Numbered from the stretch's first letter, positions 8,181 to 16,840 are shown. The stretch: 32,950 nt of DNA from Betaproteobacteria bacterium (GCA_947465215.1 CANHZX010000009.1:1-32950), one strand, 5' to 3'. A program made the numbers and translations. Notes: generated by a model not told the origin, from the sequence alone.

Positions 8181-8507
8181 TCAGTCGTCCGCGCCGCAGA
8201 ACACTTCGCGCATCATGCCGATCAGCGTCAGCATGCGCTCGTCGCCGATGCGGTAGAACACCCGATTGGCGTCCTTGCGCGTACGCAATACGTCCTTTTC
8301 ACGAAGGATCGCGAGGTGCTGGGAAATATTGCTCTGTGAAGTACCGACGCAATCGACGATTTCCTGCACGCTCAGCTCATCGTTTCCGAGCACGCACAGA
8401 ATCTTCAGCCGCAGCGGATGGGCAATCGCCTTGAGCGCCCGCGACGCCATGTCGATATGCTCCTGCTTTTTAAGCAATTGTTCCCGCAACGCGACGGCAT
8501 CGGTCAT
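8181..8507 (-). CDS. ArsR/SmtB-family winged-helix transcriptional regulator
   Basis: A 108-residue DNA-binding protein. The winged-helix domain spans about 20-95: AIAHPLRLKILCVLG, then helix-turn-helix ELSVQEIVDCVGTSQSNISQHLAIL (about 45-68) and the wing DVLRTRKDANRVFYRI. The ATG at 8507 is preferred; a GTG six codons upstream is in frame. It has cysteines C38, C53 and C104 but not the CxC arsenic/cadmium site of classic ArsR, so the ligand could be redox, sulfide-type or none. It is divergent from gpmI and is followed in the same direction by the pglL-to-gpsA run, at whose head it may autoregulate. Target genes are unknown. Confidence 0.85.
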   Translation of the reverse strand: MTDAVALREQLLKKQEHIDMASRALKAIAHPLRLKILCVLGNDELSVQEIVDCVGTSQSNISQHLAILREKDVLRTRKDANRVFYRIGDERMLTLIGMMREVFCGADD

Positions 8508-8525
8508 CTGGGCACCCGGACGCAC

Positions 8526-8590
8526 TCAGGCGAATTGAAATGGATTAGAATTATACTTTATCAGAACATGCCGAATAATTCAGTAAAATC
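8526..8590. promoter_or_regulatory. Divergent arsR/gpmI control region with inverted repeat
   Basis: This AT-rich gap holds a perfect 7-base inverted repeat, gaattat at 8548-8554 and ataattc at 8575-8581, with centres 27 bases apart. On the minus strand it also contains TATAAT (8555 to 8550), a plausible -10 box for arsR; no matching -35 is convincing. The repeat lies where an ArsR-type dimer could control both directions. Operator function is inference. Confidence 0.4.
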
Positions 8591-10126
8591 ATGAAGATAA
8601 CACCCGCACTGCTGATCATCCTCGACGGCTTCGGACATCGCGAAGAATGCGATGACAACGCCATTTGCCAAGCGCGCAAGCCGCACTGGAACGTGCTGTG
8701 GAAAACCTGCCCGCACACCATCATCGACGCTTCCGAAAAATGGGTCGGCCTGCCGGCGCAGCAAATGGGCAACTCCGAAGTCGGCCACATGAATATCGGG
8801 GCCGGCCGGGTCGTCTACCAGGACTACACCAAGATCGAGCATGCCATCGAAACCGGCGAATTCGCGACCAATCCCGTGCTGGACACACTGTTCAAAACTG
8901 GAGCGAACAGCGCACTGCATGTGCTGGGCCTGCTGTCGACCGGCGGCGTGCACAGCCATGAGTCACAGATCCACGCACTGCTCGACCTCGCCACCAAAAA
9001 AGGGGCGAAAAAAATCTACGTGCACGCCTTCCTCGACGGCCGCGACACGCCGCCGCAAAGCGCGGAATCTTCACTTAAAGCGCTCGAGGAAAAATGCCGT
9101 GCACTGGGCAACGCACAGATCGCCTCGATCTGCGGGCGCTATTTCGCGATGGACCGCGACCAACGCTGGGAACGCGTACAAACGGCCTATGACCTGATCA
9201 CCGGCGGAGAAAGTGCCTACACCGCGCCGGATGCAGTGGCCGGCCTGCACGCCGCTTACGCGCGTAACGAAACCGACGAATTCGTCAAAGCCACCGCCAT
9301 CGTGCCCGCCGGGGCTCAGCCGGTGCAGATGAAAGATGGCGATGCGGTGATTTTCATGAATTTCCGCTCCGACCGCGCGCGGCAGATGACCACGGCGCTG
9401 ACCGATGCCGGCTTTACCGGATTCGCGCGCAAACATACGCCGAAGCTGGGTTACTACTGCACGTTGACCAGTTACGGCGAGGATTTCGCCCACATCCCCG
9501 CCGCCTTCGGCCCGCAGCAGATCCGCGATGGCTTCGGTGAATATCTCGCCAAGCAGGGGCTTAAACAGCTGCGTATCGCCGAGACCGAAAAGTACGCGCA
9601 CGTCACCTACTTCTTCAACGGCGGCGTTGAAACGCCATATGCCGGGGAAGAACGCGTCATGGTGCCCTCGCCCAAAGTCGCAACCTACGACCTGCAACCG
9701 GAAATGAGCGCGCGTGAAGTCACCGACAAGCTGGTCGCAGCAATCAACTCGTGTCAGTTCGACGCCATCATCTGCAACTTCGCCAACGGCGACATGGTCG
9801 GGCACACCGGCAACCTCGCCGCAGCAACCCGCGCCGTCGAAGTGCTGGATGAATGTATCGGTCGTGCCGTCGAAGCGATGCGTGAGATCGGCGGCGAAGT
9901 GCTGATCACCGCCGACCACGGCAACGCCGAAACCATGCGCGATGAGGAATCCCATCAACCGCATACCGCGCACACGCTGAATCTGGTTCCGCTGCTGTAC
10001 ATCGGCCGCAAGGCGAAAATCGCCGACGGCGGTGCGCTGCAGGATGTCGCGCCGACATTGCTGTCGATGATGGGCCTGCCCAAACCGCCGGCGATGACCG
10101 GTCGGTCGCTTCTCGAGTTTGCGTGA
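8591..10126 (+). CDS. gpmI: 2,3-bisphosphoglycerate-independent phosphoglycerate mutase
   Basis: A 511-residue Mn-dependent glycolytic/gluconeogenic enzyme of the alkaline-phosphatase superfamily that interconverts 3- and 2-phosphoglycerate. The phosphatase-domain start ALLIILDGFGHRE carries metal ligand D12, and the phosphorylated serine is S62 in QQMGNSEVGHMNIGAGR. FMNFRSDRARQMT and the C-terminal ADHGNAE metal-binding motif are intact. Length is normal for the family (about 510-515). The ATG at 8591 starts right at the conserved core. Its stop overlaps the GTG of envC (GTGA), so the two are probably translationally coupled; this gpmI-envC-ctpA arrangement is common in proteobacteria. Confidence 0.96.
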   Translation: MKITPALLIILDGFGHREECDDNAICQARKPHWNVLWKTCPHTIIDASEKWVGLPAQQMGNSEVGHMNIGAGRVVYQDYTKIEHAIETGEFATNPVLDTLFKTGANSALHVLGLLSTGGVHSHESQIHALLDLATKKGAKKIYVHAFLDGRDTPPQSAESSLKALEEKCRALGNAQIASICGRYFAMDRDQRWERVQTAYDLITGGESAYTAPDAVAGLHAAYARNETDEFVKATAIVPAGAQPVQMKDGDAVIFMNFRSDRARQMTTALTDAGFTGFARKHTPKLGYYCTLTSYGEDFAHIPAAFGPQQIRDGFGEYLAKQGLKQLRIAETEKYAHVTYFFNGGVETPYAGEERVMVPSPKVATYDLQPEMSAREVTDKLVAAINSCQFDAIICNFANGDMVGHTGNLAAATRAVEVLDECIGRAVEAMREIGGEVLITADHGNAETMRDEESHQPHTAHTLNLVPLLYIGRKAKIADGGALQDVAPTLLSMMGLPKPPAMTGRSLLEFA

Positions 10127-11328
10127 CCCGCATCGCATCACTGCTGATTTTCGCCCTGGCCCTCGCGCCGGCTCTTGCCGGCGCTGCAACTACGGCCAAC
10201 CAGGCGCAGGATGAACTGCAGGATTTGCGCGGCCGCATCTCGGCGATGCAGAAAAAACTCGCTGCCGCGGAAGAAACCAAAAGTGAAGCTTCCGATGCGC
10301 TGCGCGAATCCGAACAGGCCATTTCCGAAGCCAACCGAGAACTGCGCGATCTGACCCGTCAGGCGCGGGATTCCGGCGCGAAGCTGGCTTCGCTGCGAAA
10401 AACCTCACAGGACACCAAAACCAGCATGCAGTCGCAGCAGGAAATGCTCGGACGCATGTTGCGCCGTCAATATCTGCAGGGCGAACCCGACGCCTTGCGA
10501 CTGGTGCTGGCCCGGGAAAATCCCAATGACATGGCGCGACAGTTGCAATACCTCGCCTATATCGCCCGCGCGCGCGCGCAGCTGGTCAATGGTCTGCGCA
10601 GTAATCTCGCCGAACTCGACCGGCTGACGCGCGAGATTGCCGAAGAAGCCGAGGCCATTGCACGCATCGCCAAAGAACAGGCAAGCCAGAAAAAACGCCT
10701 GGAAAACGAAAAACGCGCCCGCGCAGAGGTATTGACCAAGGTGTCCCGGGACATCCGCGCGCAGCAGCAGCAGATCCGGGTGATGCAAAATAACGAAAAC
10801 CGCCTGACCCGGCTGATCGACCAGCTGACCCGGCTGGTCCAGCAGCAGCCGCAACGCACCCAAAAGCCGGTTCCGGCCGGAAAACCCCGCCCGCGCAACG
10901 ACACCGTACCCCGCGACAGCGGCGGCGGCGCCTTCGCTGCGACACGCGGAACACTGTCTTTACCGGTGCGCGGGGAACTTGGGGGCCGGTTTGGCAGTCC
11001 ACGTTCAGACGGCGGCATAACCTGGAAAGGCGTATTTATTGCCGCCCGCGGCGGTGACGATGTCAAAGCCGTGGCCGGCGGCCGTGTGGTGTATGCCGAC
11101 TGGCTGCGCGGTTTCGGCAATCTGCTGATTGTTGACCACGGCGACAATTACATGACGCTTTATGCCAATGCGGAAGCCCTGCTCAAACAGGTGGGCGACA
11201 CCATCCGCGGCGGGGACACCATTGCCACCGTGGGCAACAGCGGCGGCAATGCGGAATCGGGGCTATACTTTGAAATGCGTCACGCAGGTAAACCATTCGA
11301 CCCCCTCACCTGGGTCAAATTACGTTAG
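10123..11328 (+). CDS. envC: Murein hydrolase activator EnvC (degenerate LytM domain)
   Basis: A 401-residue periplasmic protein that activates amidases during septal peptidoglycan splitting. It has a signal peptide (about 1-21, ending PALAGAA), a long coiled coil (about 25-240, heptads rich in Ala, Glu, Leu and Arg), a Pro-rich linker (about 245-270) and a C-terminal M23/LytM domain (about 275-401). The zinc ligands of active LytM enzymes are missing: the sites read ITWKGVFI, LYANAE and LYFEMR, where active enzymes have His. This is typical of EnvC, an activator rather than a hydrolase. The GTG start at 10123 overlaps the gpmI stop; ctpA follows after 35 bases. Confidence 0.92.
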   Translation: MTRIASLLIFALALAPALAGAATTANQAQDELQDLRGRISAMQKKLAAAEETKSEASDALRESEQAISEANRELRDLTRQARDSGAKLASLRKTSQDTKTSMQSQQEMLGRMLRRQYLQGEPDALRLVLARENPNDMARQLQYLAYIARARAQLVNGLRSNLAELDRLTREIAEEAEAIARIAKEQASQKKRLENEKRARAEVLTKVSRDIRAQQQQIRVMQNNENRLTRLIDQLTRLVQQQPQRTQKPVPAGKPRPRNDTVPRDSGGGAFAATRGTLSLPVRGELGGRFGSPRSDGGITWKGVFIAARGGDDVKAVAGGRVVYADWLRGFGNLLIVDHGDNYMTLYANAEALLKQVGDTIRGGDTIATVGNSGGNAESGLYFEMRHAGKPFDPLTWVKLR

Positions 11329-11363
11329 CAGTCACATCAGCCGCGATCGCGGCAGGAGTTGAA

Positions 11364-12809
11364 ATGCGCAGTAAAATCAAACAGATAGGATTGGTCATTG
11401 GCGGCGTGGTTATCGGCGTCGCGATCAGTCTGAACTATTCCGCGATCGCCCAGCGCAGTGCAGCTGGACCGCTGCCGATCGAAGAGCTGCGCGCGTTCAC
11501 CGAAGTCTTCGGACGGGTGAAGAGCGATTATGTCGAAGCCGTCGAAGACAAAAAACTGATCACCGAAGCCATCAACGGCATGTTGACCGGCCTGGATCCG
11601 CATTCGGCCTACCTCGACCAGGAAGCGTTCAAGGAAATGCAGGTCGGAACCCAGGGCGAGTTCGGCGGTCTCGGCATTGAAGTCGGCATGGAAGACGGTT
11701 TTGTGCGCGTGGTCTCCCCGATCGACGATTCCCCGGCCTCGCGTGCCGGTCTGAAAGCCGGCGACCTGATCGTCAAACTCGACGATACTTCGGTCAAGGG
11801 CATGACGCTGAACGATGCCGTCAAACGCATGCGCGGCAAACCCAACACGCAGATCGTGCTGACCATCGTGCGCAAGGGCGAGACCAAACCCCTCGTGGTC
11901 ACGTTGACCCGCGCCGTGATCAAGATCCAGAGCGTCAAATCGAAACTGCTGGAGCCGGGTTACGCCTATGTCCGCGTTTCGCAGTTCCAGGAACACACCG
12001 GCGACACGATGGCGCGTGCGATCGAACGCATGTTCAAGGAAAACACCGGCCCGATGAAAGGGCTGATCCTCGACCTGCGCAATGATCCGGGCGGCCTGCT
12101 CAACGGCGCCGTCGCGGTTTCGGCCGCCTTCCTGCAGAAAGATGCGCTGGTGGTTTACACAGACGGTCGCGCCGAAGACGCAAAAATGAAACTGAACGCG
12201 TCGCCGGAACATTATCTGCGCGGTCGCAGCAAGGAAGATTTCCTCAAGCGTCTGCCGCCTGAGGCCAAGACCGTGCCGATGGTGGTGCTGGTCAACGGCG
12301 GCTCCGCTTCCGCCTCCGAGATCGTCGCCGGTGCGCTGCAGGATCATGACCGCGCAGTGGTGATGGGCCAGCAGACTTTCGGCAAGGGTTCGGTGCAGAC
12401 CATCCTGCCGCTGGGCAACAACACCGCGATCAAGCTGACCACGGCGCGTTACTACACGCCGAAGGGCCGCTCGATCCAGGCCAAGGGCATCACCCCCGAC
12501 ATTCCGCTGGATGACGGCGCCAACGACCGCACTTCACTGAAACTGCGCGAAGCCGATCTGACCAAACATTTGGGTGAAGCCGGAACCTCGGAAAAACCCG
12601 AGGACAAGGCCGCCGCACTGGCGCGCGCTGTGCAGAAATACAAATTCACACCGGCGGCACGCCCGAAAGAGCCGGAAGAAAAGGATCTGGAAATCGCGCG
12701 GGAAAAAGAACGCGCCCTGCGTGAAGCCGGCGAAATCGTTTCGCCCAACGACTACGAGCTCAATCAGGCAATAGCGTTCCTGAAGAGCCGGGGCATCGCC
12801 AAACCCTGA
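11364..12809 (+). CDS. ctpA: C-terminal processing peptidase (S41 family) with PDZ domain
   Basis: A 481-residue periplasmic serine protease of the CtpA/Prc family, cutting the C-terminal ends of envelope proteins and often peptidoglycan hydrolases. The N-terminus (IGLVIGGVVIGVAISLNYSAIA, about 8-29) is a signal peptide or anchor. The PDZ domain is about 95-180 with GLGIEVG and SPASRAGLKAGDLIVKLDD. The catalytic dyad is S316 in GGSASASEIVAG and K341 in QTFGKGSVQT, 25 residues apart as in the family. A charged, Lys/Glu-rich tail runs about 395-460. A ribosome-binding site AGGAG precedes the ATG. It forms a unit with gpmI and envC and is followed by a strong terminator hairpin. Confidence 0.95.
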   Translation: MRSKIKQIGLVIGGVVIGVAISLNYSAIAQRSAAGPLPIEELRAFTEVFGRVKSDYVEAVEDKKLITEAINGMLTGLDPHSAYLDQEAFKEMQVGTQGEFGGLGIEVGMEDGFVRVVSPIDDSPASRAGLKAGDLIVKLDDTSVKGMTLNDAVKRMRGKPNTQIVLTIVRKGETKPLVVTLTRAVIKIQSVKSKLLEPGYAYVRVSQFQEHTGDTMARAIERMFKENTGPMKGLILDLRNDPGGLLNGAVAVSAAFLQKDALVVYTDGRAEDAKMKLNASPEHYLRGRSKEDFLKRLPPEAKTVPMVVLVNGGSASASEIVAGALQDHDRAVVMGQQTFGKGSVQTILPLGNNTAIKLTTARYYTPKGRSIQAKGITPDIPLDDGANDRTSLKLREADLTKHLGEAGTSEKPEDKAAALARAVQKYKFTPAARPKEPEEKDLEIAREKERALREAGEIVSPNDYELNQAIAFLKSRGIAKP

Positions 12810-12826
12810 GCAACGCTCTCACGGCA

Positions 12827-12858
12827 CAACGCCCGGCGCTGCCGGGCGTTGTTGTTTC
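12827..12858 (+). terminator. Rho-independent terminator after ctpA
   Basis: A perfect 11-base-pair stem, caacgcccggc at 12827-12837 and gccgggcgttg at 12841-12851, closes a 3-base loop (gct). It is followed by a T-rich stretch (ttgttt). It sits 18 bases after the ctpA stop and 28 bases before moeB, so it should end the gpmI-envC-ctpA transcript, perhaps with some readthrough into moeB because the T tract is broken by G. Confidence 0.8.
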
Positions 12859-12885
12859 CGTCGGGCAAAAATACGACACTGCGCC

Positions 12886-13635
12886 ATGGACGACGAACAA
12901 CTGCTGCGCTACAGCCGGCACATCCTGCTGCCGGAAATCGGTATCGAAGGCCAGCAACGCCTGCTCGATGCGCATGTACTGATGATCGGCGCCGGCGGGC
13001 TGGGTTCGCCGGCGGCTCTGTATCTTGCTTCGGCGGGCGTCGGCACGCTGACGATTTGTGATGGCGACAGCGTCGACCTGACCAATCTGCAGCGTCAGAT
13101 CGTGCATCGCGAATCAGCGGTCGGCCAGACCAAGGTTGAATCGGCACGCGACACACTGCTGGCGATCAACCGCCGCGTCAACATCAATCCCGTAAACGAA
13201 CGCGTCGAAGGCCAGCGCCTGGCGCAACTGGTGGCTGCCGCTGATATCGTGCTCGACGGCAGCGACAACTTCGCGACGCGCCACGCGGTCAACCGTGCTT
13301 GTGTCGCGGCGCGCAAACCGCTGGTATCGGGAGCCGGCATCCGTTTCGACGGCCAGCTGGCGGTGTTTGATCTGCGCCGCGCCGATGCGCCCTGCTACGC
13401 CTGCCTGTTTCCGGAGTCCGGAGAAACCGAGGAGATGCGCTGCGCGGTGATGGGCGTGTTCGCGCCGCTGGTCGGCATCATCGGTGCCATGCAAGCCGCA
13501 GAAACACTGAAACTGCTTGCGGGTATCGGCGAATCATTGAACGGTCGCCTGCTGCTGCTCGACGCACTGAATATGGATGTACGTACCGTGAAGCTGCAGC
13601 GCGATCCGGGCTGCGCGGTGTGCGGCGGACGATAG
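12886..13635 (+). CDS. moeB: MoeB/ThiF/HesA-family adenylyltransferase (E1-like)
   Basis: A 249-residue ATP-dependent enzyme that adenylates the C-terminal glycine of a ubiquitin-like sulfur carrier (MoaD for molybdopterin, ThiS for thiazole). Motifs: RYSRHILLPEIG (about 8-19), nucleotide loop MIGAGGLGSPAALYLASAGVG, DLTNLQRQIVH with the catalytic Arg, and DGSDNFATRH. Two zinc-binding CxxC pairs occur at CYAC and, near the C-terminus, CAVC. It has no rhodanese extension. Family members cannot be told apart reliably from sequence alone; no moaD or thiS lies beside it, so the symbol is the best guess. It follows the ctpA terminator. Confidence 0.85.
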   Translation: MDDEQLLRYSRHILLPEIGIEGQQRLLDAHVLMIGAGGLGSPAALYLASAGVGTLTICDGDSVDLTNLQRQIVHRESAVGQTKVESARDTLLAINRRVNINPVNERVEGQRLAQLVAAADIVLDGSDNFATRHAVNRACVAARKPLVSGAGIRFDGQLAVFDLRRADAPCYACLFPESGETEEMRCAVMGVFAPLVGIIGAMQAAETLKLLAGIGESLNGRLLLLDALNMDVRTVKLQRDPGCAVCGGR

Positions 13636-13663
13636 TCCCCGCCCGCGCGAAGCAGTACAAAAA

Positions 13664-14005
13664 TCAGGTCATATCCAGCGAGTCTGAAGCCGGCGCGGTT
13701 TCGGCCGCCAGCGTCTCACGCGAAGGTGTCGTGCTCTCGCCGCTGATCAGATGCTCCAGTTCGCGGGCGACGCGTTCGAGATCGGGCGGATTGCGGCCGA
13801 GCATCTGCAGCAGCAGCCGTGACGGAAAATCAGCCAGCGTCTCCGCGTGATTGGAGCGGATACGAGAGGCGGTTTCCAGCGTCGGCCGCACATGGGTGAA
13901 CTTGAATCCGGCCTTCATGTTCTCGACGGAATCGACCACGGCAAGCTGCGACCGGGCCACGCCGATCATCAGTTGTGCCAGGTGTTGTGTCGTAATCTGG
14001 GTCAT
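13664..14005 (-). CDS. Unknown small protein, likely alpha-helical
   Basis: A 113-residue protein I cannot assign to a named family. It has a ribosome-binding sequence (GGAGA) about 8 bases before the ATG at 14005, and its codon use resembles its neighbours, so I believe it is real. Residues 1-90 look helical and soluble (QHLAQLMIGVARSQLAVVDSVENM; FPSRLLLQMLGRNPPDLERVARELEHLIS). The last 25 residues are Ser/Thr/Glu/Ala-rich and probably disordered. There is no signal peptide, membrane segment or cysteine. It lies 61 bases after slmA in the same direction and converges with moeB. Confidence 0.65.
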   Translation of the reverse strand: MTQITTQHLAQLMIGVARSQLAVVDSVENMKAGFKFTHVRPTLETASRIRSNHAETLADFPSRLLLQMLGRNPPDLERVARELEHLISGESTTPSRETLAAETAPASDSLDMT

Positions 14006-14025
14006 GGCTGGGTCTCCGGTGACGA

Positions 14026-14053
14026 TGAAGGCTGTTGAGGCGTGAAGGCTGTT
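14026..14053. repeat. Short direct repeat between slmA and the unknown gene
   Basis: TGAAGGCTGTT occurs at 14026-14036 and again at 14043-14053, a 17-base period, in the 61-base gap between the slmA stop and the next ATG. It may be a small tandem duplication or a protein site; nothing else supports a function. Confidence 0.5.
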
Positions 14054-14066
14054 AAAGCGATAAAGG

Positions 14067-14651
14067 TCAGGCGATAACGCCGGCAGTCAACTGTTTCCAC
14101 TGCTGCTGCCAGAATTCCGCGGGGTCGCGACGGAATCCGCTCTTGGCATACTGATGCCAGCGTCCGGCGACAAAACTCATCAGTACGTTGGCTTCTGCCG
14201 CCGGCTCTACATCGGCGGCGATTTCACCGCGTGTCGCGGCAAAACGCAGTGCCTGTTTCAGCGCGGCCTCCAGGCGGTCATGGATCTGGTTGATGCGCGT
14301 CTGCAGCGCGTTGTCCTCGGTGACCAGCGCATCGCCGATCAGCACCCGCGTCATGCCGCGGTTTTTCTGTGCGAATCCGAGCAGCATGCCGATGATGGCT
14401 TCAGCCTGGCGCAAACCGCTCTGCTCGTCGCTGGTGATCTTGTTGATCAGCGTAAACAGGGTGTCTTCGACAAAATCGATCAGTCCGGCAAACATGTCGG
14501 CCTTGCCCTTGAAGTGCCGGTACAGCGCCGCTTCCGATACGCCGATGCGCGCGGCCAGGGCCGCGGTGGTGATGCGTTCGGCCGAAGGGCCTTCAAGCAT
14601 CTGGGCGAGCGTCTGCAGGATCTGGGTCTTGCGTTCTCCGCTGCGTGCCAT
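14067..14651 (-). CDS. slmA: Nucleoid occlusion factor SlmA (TetR family)
   Basis: A 194-residue TetR-type DNA-binding protein. In E. coli SlmA binds chromosomal sites and blocks FtsZ ring assembly over the nucleoid. The N-terminal helix-turn-helix RITTAALAARIGVSEAALYRHFKGKADMF (about 26-54) closely follows SlmA, as do the next segments GLIDFVEDTLFTLINKI, LLGFAQKNRGMTRVLIGDAL and RINQIHDRLEAALKQALR. The C-terminal region (ANVLMSFVAGRWHQYAKSGFRRDP) matches the SlmA dimer domain in layout. It starts 7 bases after the HAD gene stop, in the argB-HAD-slmA order seen in betaproteobacteria. A general TetR repressor is the less likely alternative. Confidence 0.88.
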   Translation of the reverse strand: MARSGERKTQILQTLAQMLEGPSAERITTAALAARIGVSEAALYRHFKGKADMFAGLIDFVEDTLFTLINKITSDEQSGLRQAEAIIGMLLGFAQKNRGMTRVLIGDALVTEDNALQTRINQIHDRLEAALKQALRFAATRGEIAADVEPAAEANVLMSFVAGRWHQYAKSGFRRDPAEFWQQQWKQLTAGVIA

Positions 14652-14658
14652 GCCGTCC

Positions 14659-15303
14659 TCAGTACAGTGATGCTGCGTGAATGGAAAGATCGGTGATTCC
14701 GGTTATGCGTCTGTCGACATACCCGGGCGCCCGCTCCGCCTGCGATACCCACACGGTCTTCATCCCCAGACGTTTCGCGGTGCGCAGGTTTTCCAGCGAG
14801 TCTTCGACCATGATACAGCGGCGCGGGCGCAGGTGATGCGCACGGCACAAACGCAGGAATCCATAGGCGTCGGGCTTGGGTCGGAATCCCACCGTCTCGA
14901 TGGAAAACACCGCCTCAAACAGGTCGGTAATGCCGAGTACGCGCAGCACGGCGCGGGCATAGTGCACCGGCGCATTGGAAAACAGATACTTGCGCCCGCG
15001 CAGGCGCTGCAGCACGTGACGCAGTTGCGGTTCGCGCACAACCATGCGCTTGAGATCCGGGAACTGGTGGGTATGCCACAGAAAATGTGCCGGATCGGTG
15101 TCGTGATGCTTGATCAGCCCGAGCAACGTCGCGCCGTAACGCTGCCAGTAGCGGCGGCGCAGCGCACCGGCTTCGGCTTCGTCAAGATGCAGATGCTGCT
15201 GCAGGTAGGCCGTCATCGCGCGGTTGATGTGCGGAAAGATATGCGGCGTAGCGTTGTGCAGTGTGTTGTCGAGATCGAAGATCCAGGCGACATTGCCGGT
15301 CAT
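14659..15303 (-). CDS. HAD-superfamily pyrimidine 5'-nucleotidase-like hydrolase
   Basis: A 214-residue haloacid-dehalogenase phosphatase of the SDT1/pyrimidine 5'-nucleotidase type. Motif I is WIFDLDNTLH (nucleophile D10, acid D12), motif II is KYLFSNAP, the motif III lysine is in GFRPKPDAYGF, and motif IV is CIMVEDSLENLRTAKRLGMKTVWV. A helical cap lies between motifs I and II (about 20-100). The likely substrate is a nucleoside monophosphate, by family; the sequence does not prove it. It lies 18 bases after argB and 7 bases before slmA, so it is probably co-transcribed with both. Confidence 0.85.
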   Translation of the reverse strand: MTGNVAWIFDLDNTLHNATPHIFPHINRAMTAYLQQHLHLDEAEAGALRRRYWQRYGATLLGLIKHHDTDPAHFLWHTHQFPDLKRMVVREPQLRHVLQRLRGRKYLFSNAPVHYARAVLRVLGITDLFEAVFSIETVGFRPKPDAYGFLRLCRAHHLRPRRCIMVEDSLENLRTAKRLGMKTVWVSQAERAPGYVDRRITGITDLSIHAASLY

Positions 15304-15321
15304 GACGCTGGCGTCAGGCCG

Positions 15322-16227
<906 letters not shown>

Positions 16228-16274
16228 TCAGGTTTTCGGAACAAATGTGAGGGTTCACTCATTCTACCTGAGCC

Positions 16275-16310
16275 AAAAAAAGGGCGGCAGGTCTTTCGAC
16301 CTGTCGCCCT
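16275..16310 (-). terminator. Rho-independent terminator after hsp20
   Basis: Read on the minus strand, a 13-base-pair stem (arms 16298-16310 and 16281-16293, one G-T wobble) with a 4-base loop is followed by seven Ts (16281 to 16275). It ends 57 bases after the hsp20 stop and lies before argB, separating heat-shock transcription from arginine synthesis. Confidence 0.85.
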
Positions 16311-16367
16311 GCGGCGGGCGCCGGGGTGGGCGCCGGAGGGTGCCGCTTTCGAGCCGGGGTCTGGCTC

Positions 16368-16796
16368 TTAATTGATCGTCAGACGCTTGCTGGCGGCGGC
16401 CGTCTTTTTCGGCAGCGTCAGTTCCAGCACGCCGTCGTTATAACGGGCTACCGATTTCTCTTCATCGACCGCCTGGGCCAACGTAAATGCGCGGTAGACC
16501 TTGCCGTATTGACGTTCGGCACGCAGCACGCGTTCGCCATCTTTCACTTCACGTTGATTGCGGGTTTCCGCGCTGATCGCGACCTGTTCGTTGTCGATGG
16601 TGACGTGGATAGCTTCTTTTTTCACGCCGGGAATTTCAGCGTGAACGGTGTAGGCATGCTCGTCTTCACGGACGTCGATACGGATCGGCTGTGCCGCCTG
16701 CGGCGTGCCTTCGAAAGCCATCGGCCGCACAAAAAAACCGCGCAGCAGTTCATCGAACGAATCGTCAAACGGATTAAAGCGGGTTACATTCACCAT
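16368..16796 (-). CDS. Small heat-shock protein, Hsp20/alpha-crystallin family
   Basis: A 142-residue ATP-independent holdase that binds unfolding proteins under stress. The N-terminal arm (about 1-36) begins MVNVTRFNPFDDSFDELLRGFF. The alpha-crystallin domain is about 37-130, with IRIDVREDEHAYTVHAEIPGVKKEAIHVTI and the signature YNDGVLELTLPKK. The C-terminal L-x-I motif (KRLTIN) is at the very end. A strong ribosome-binding site AAGGAG precedes the ATG. It is a single-gene unit with a sigma-32 promoter upstream and its own terminator downstream, divergent from the sigma-factor gene. Confidence 0.94.
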   Translation of the reverse strand: MVNVTRFNPFDDSFDELLRGFFVRPMAFEGTPQAAQPIRIDVREDEHAYTVHAEIPGVKKEAIHVTIDNEQVAISAETRNQREVKDGERVLRAERQYGKVYRAFTLAQAVDEEKSVARYNDGVLELTLPKKTAAASKRLTIN

Positions 16797-16802
16797 GATG
16801 TT

Positions 16803-16817
16803 CTCCTTGAATCAAAG
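16803..16817 (-). promoter_or_regulatory. Possible Shine-Dalgarno-masking hairpin in hsp20 leader
   Basis: In the predicted hsp20 mRNA, CUUU can pair with AAGG of the ribosome-binding site across the 5-base loop GAUUC, a weak 4-pair stem with one U-G pair. Just upstream, two copies of the self-complementary GGCGCC could add a second stem. Such layouts occur in RNA thermometers, but the stem is short and unproven. Confidence 0.3.
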
Positions 16818-16840
16818 TGGCGCCAGGCGCCGTGCAAGGA

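Noticed and set aside
8535-8557. TTGAAA and TATACT as a gpmI promoter
   Set aside because: The spacer is only 11 bases, too short for a sigma-70 promoter.
16316-16336. GGGCGCCGG repeated with a 12-base period after hsp20
   Set aside because: Short GC-rich repetition in a 60-base gap; not enough to call a REP or other element.
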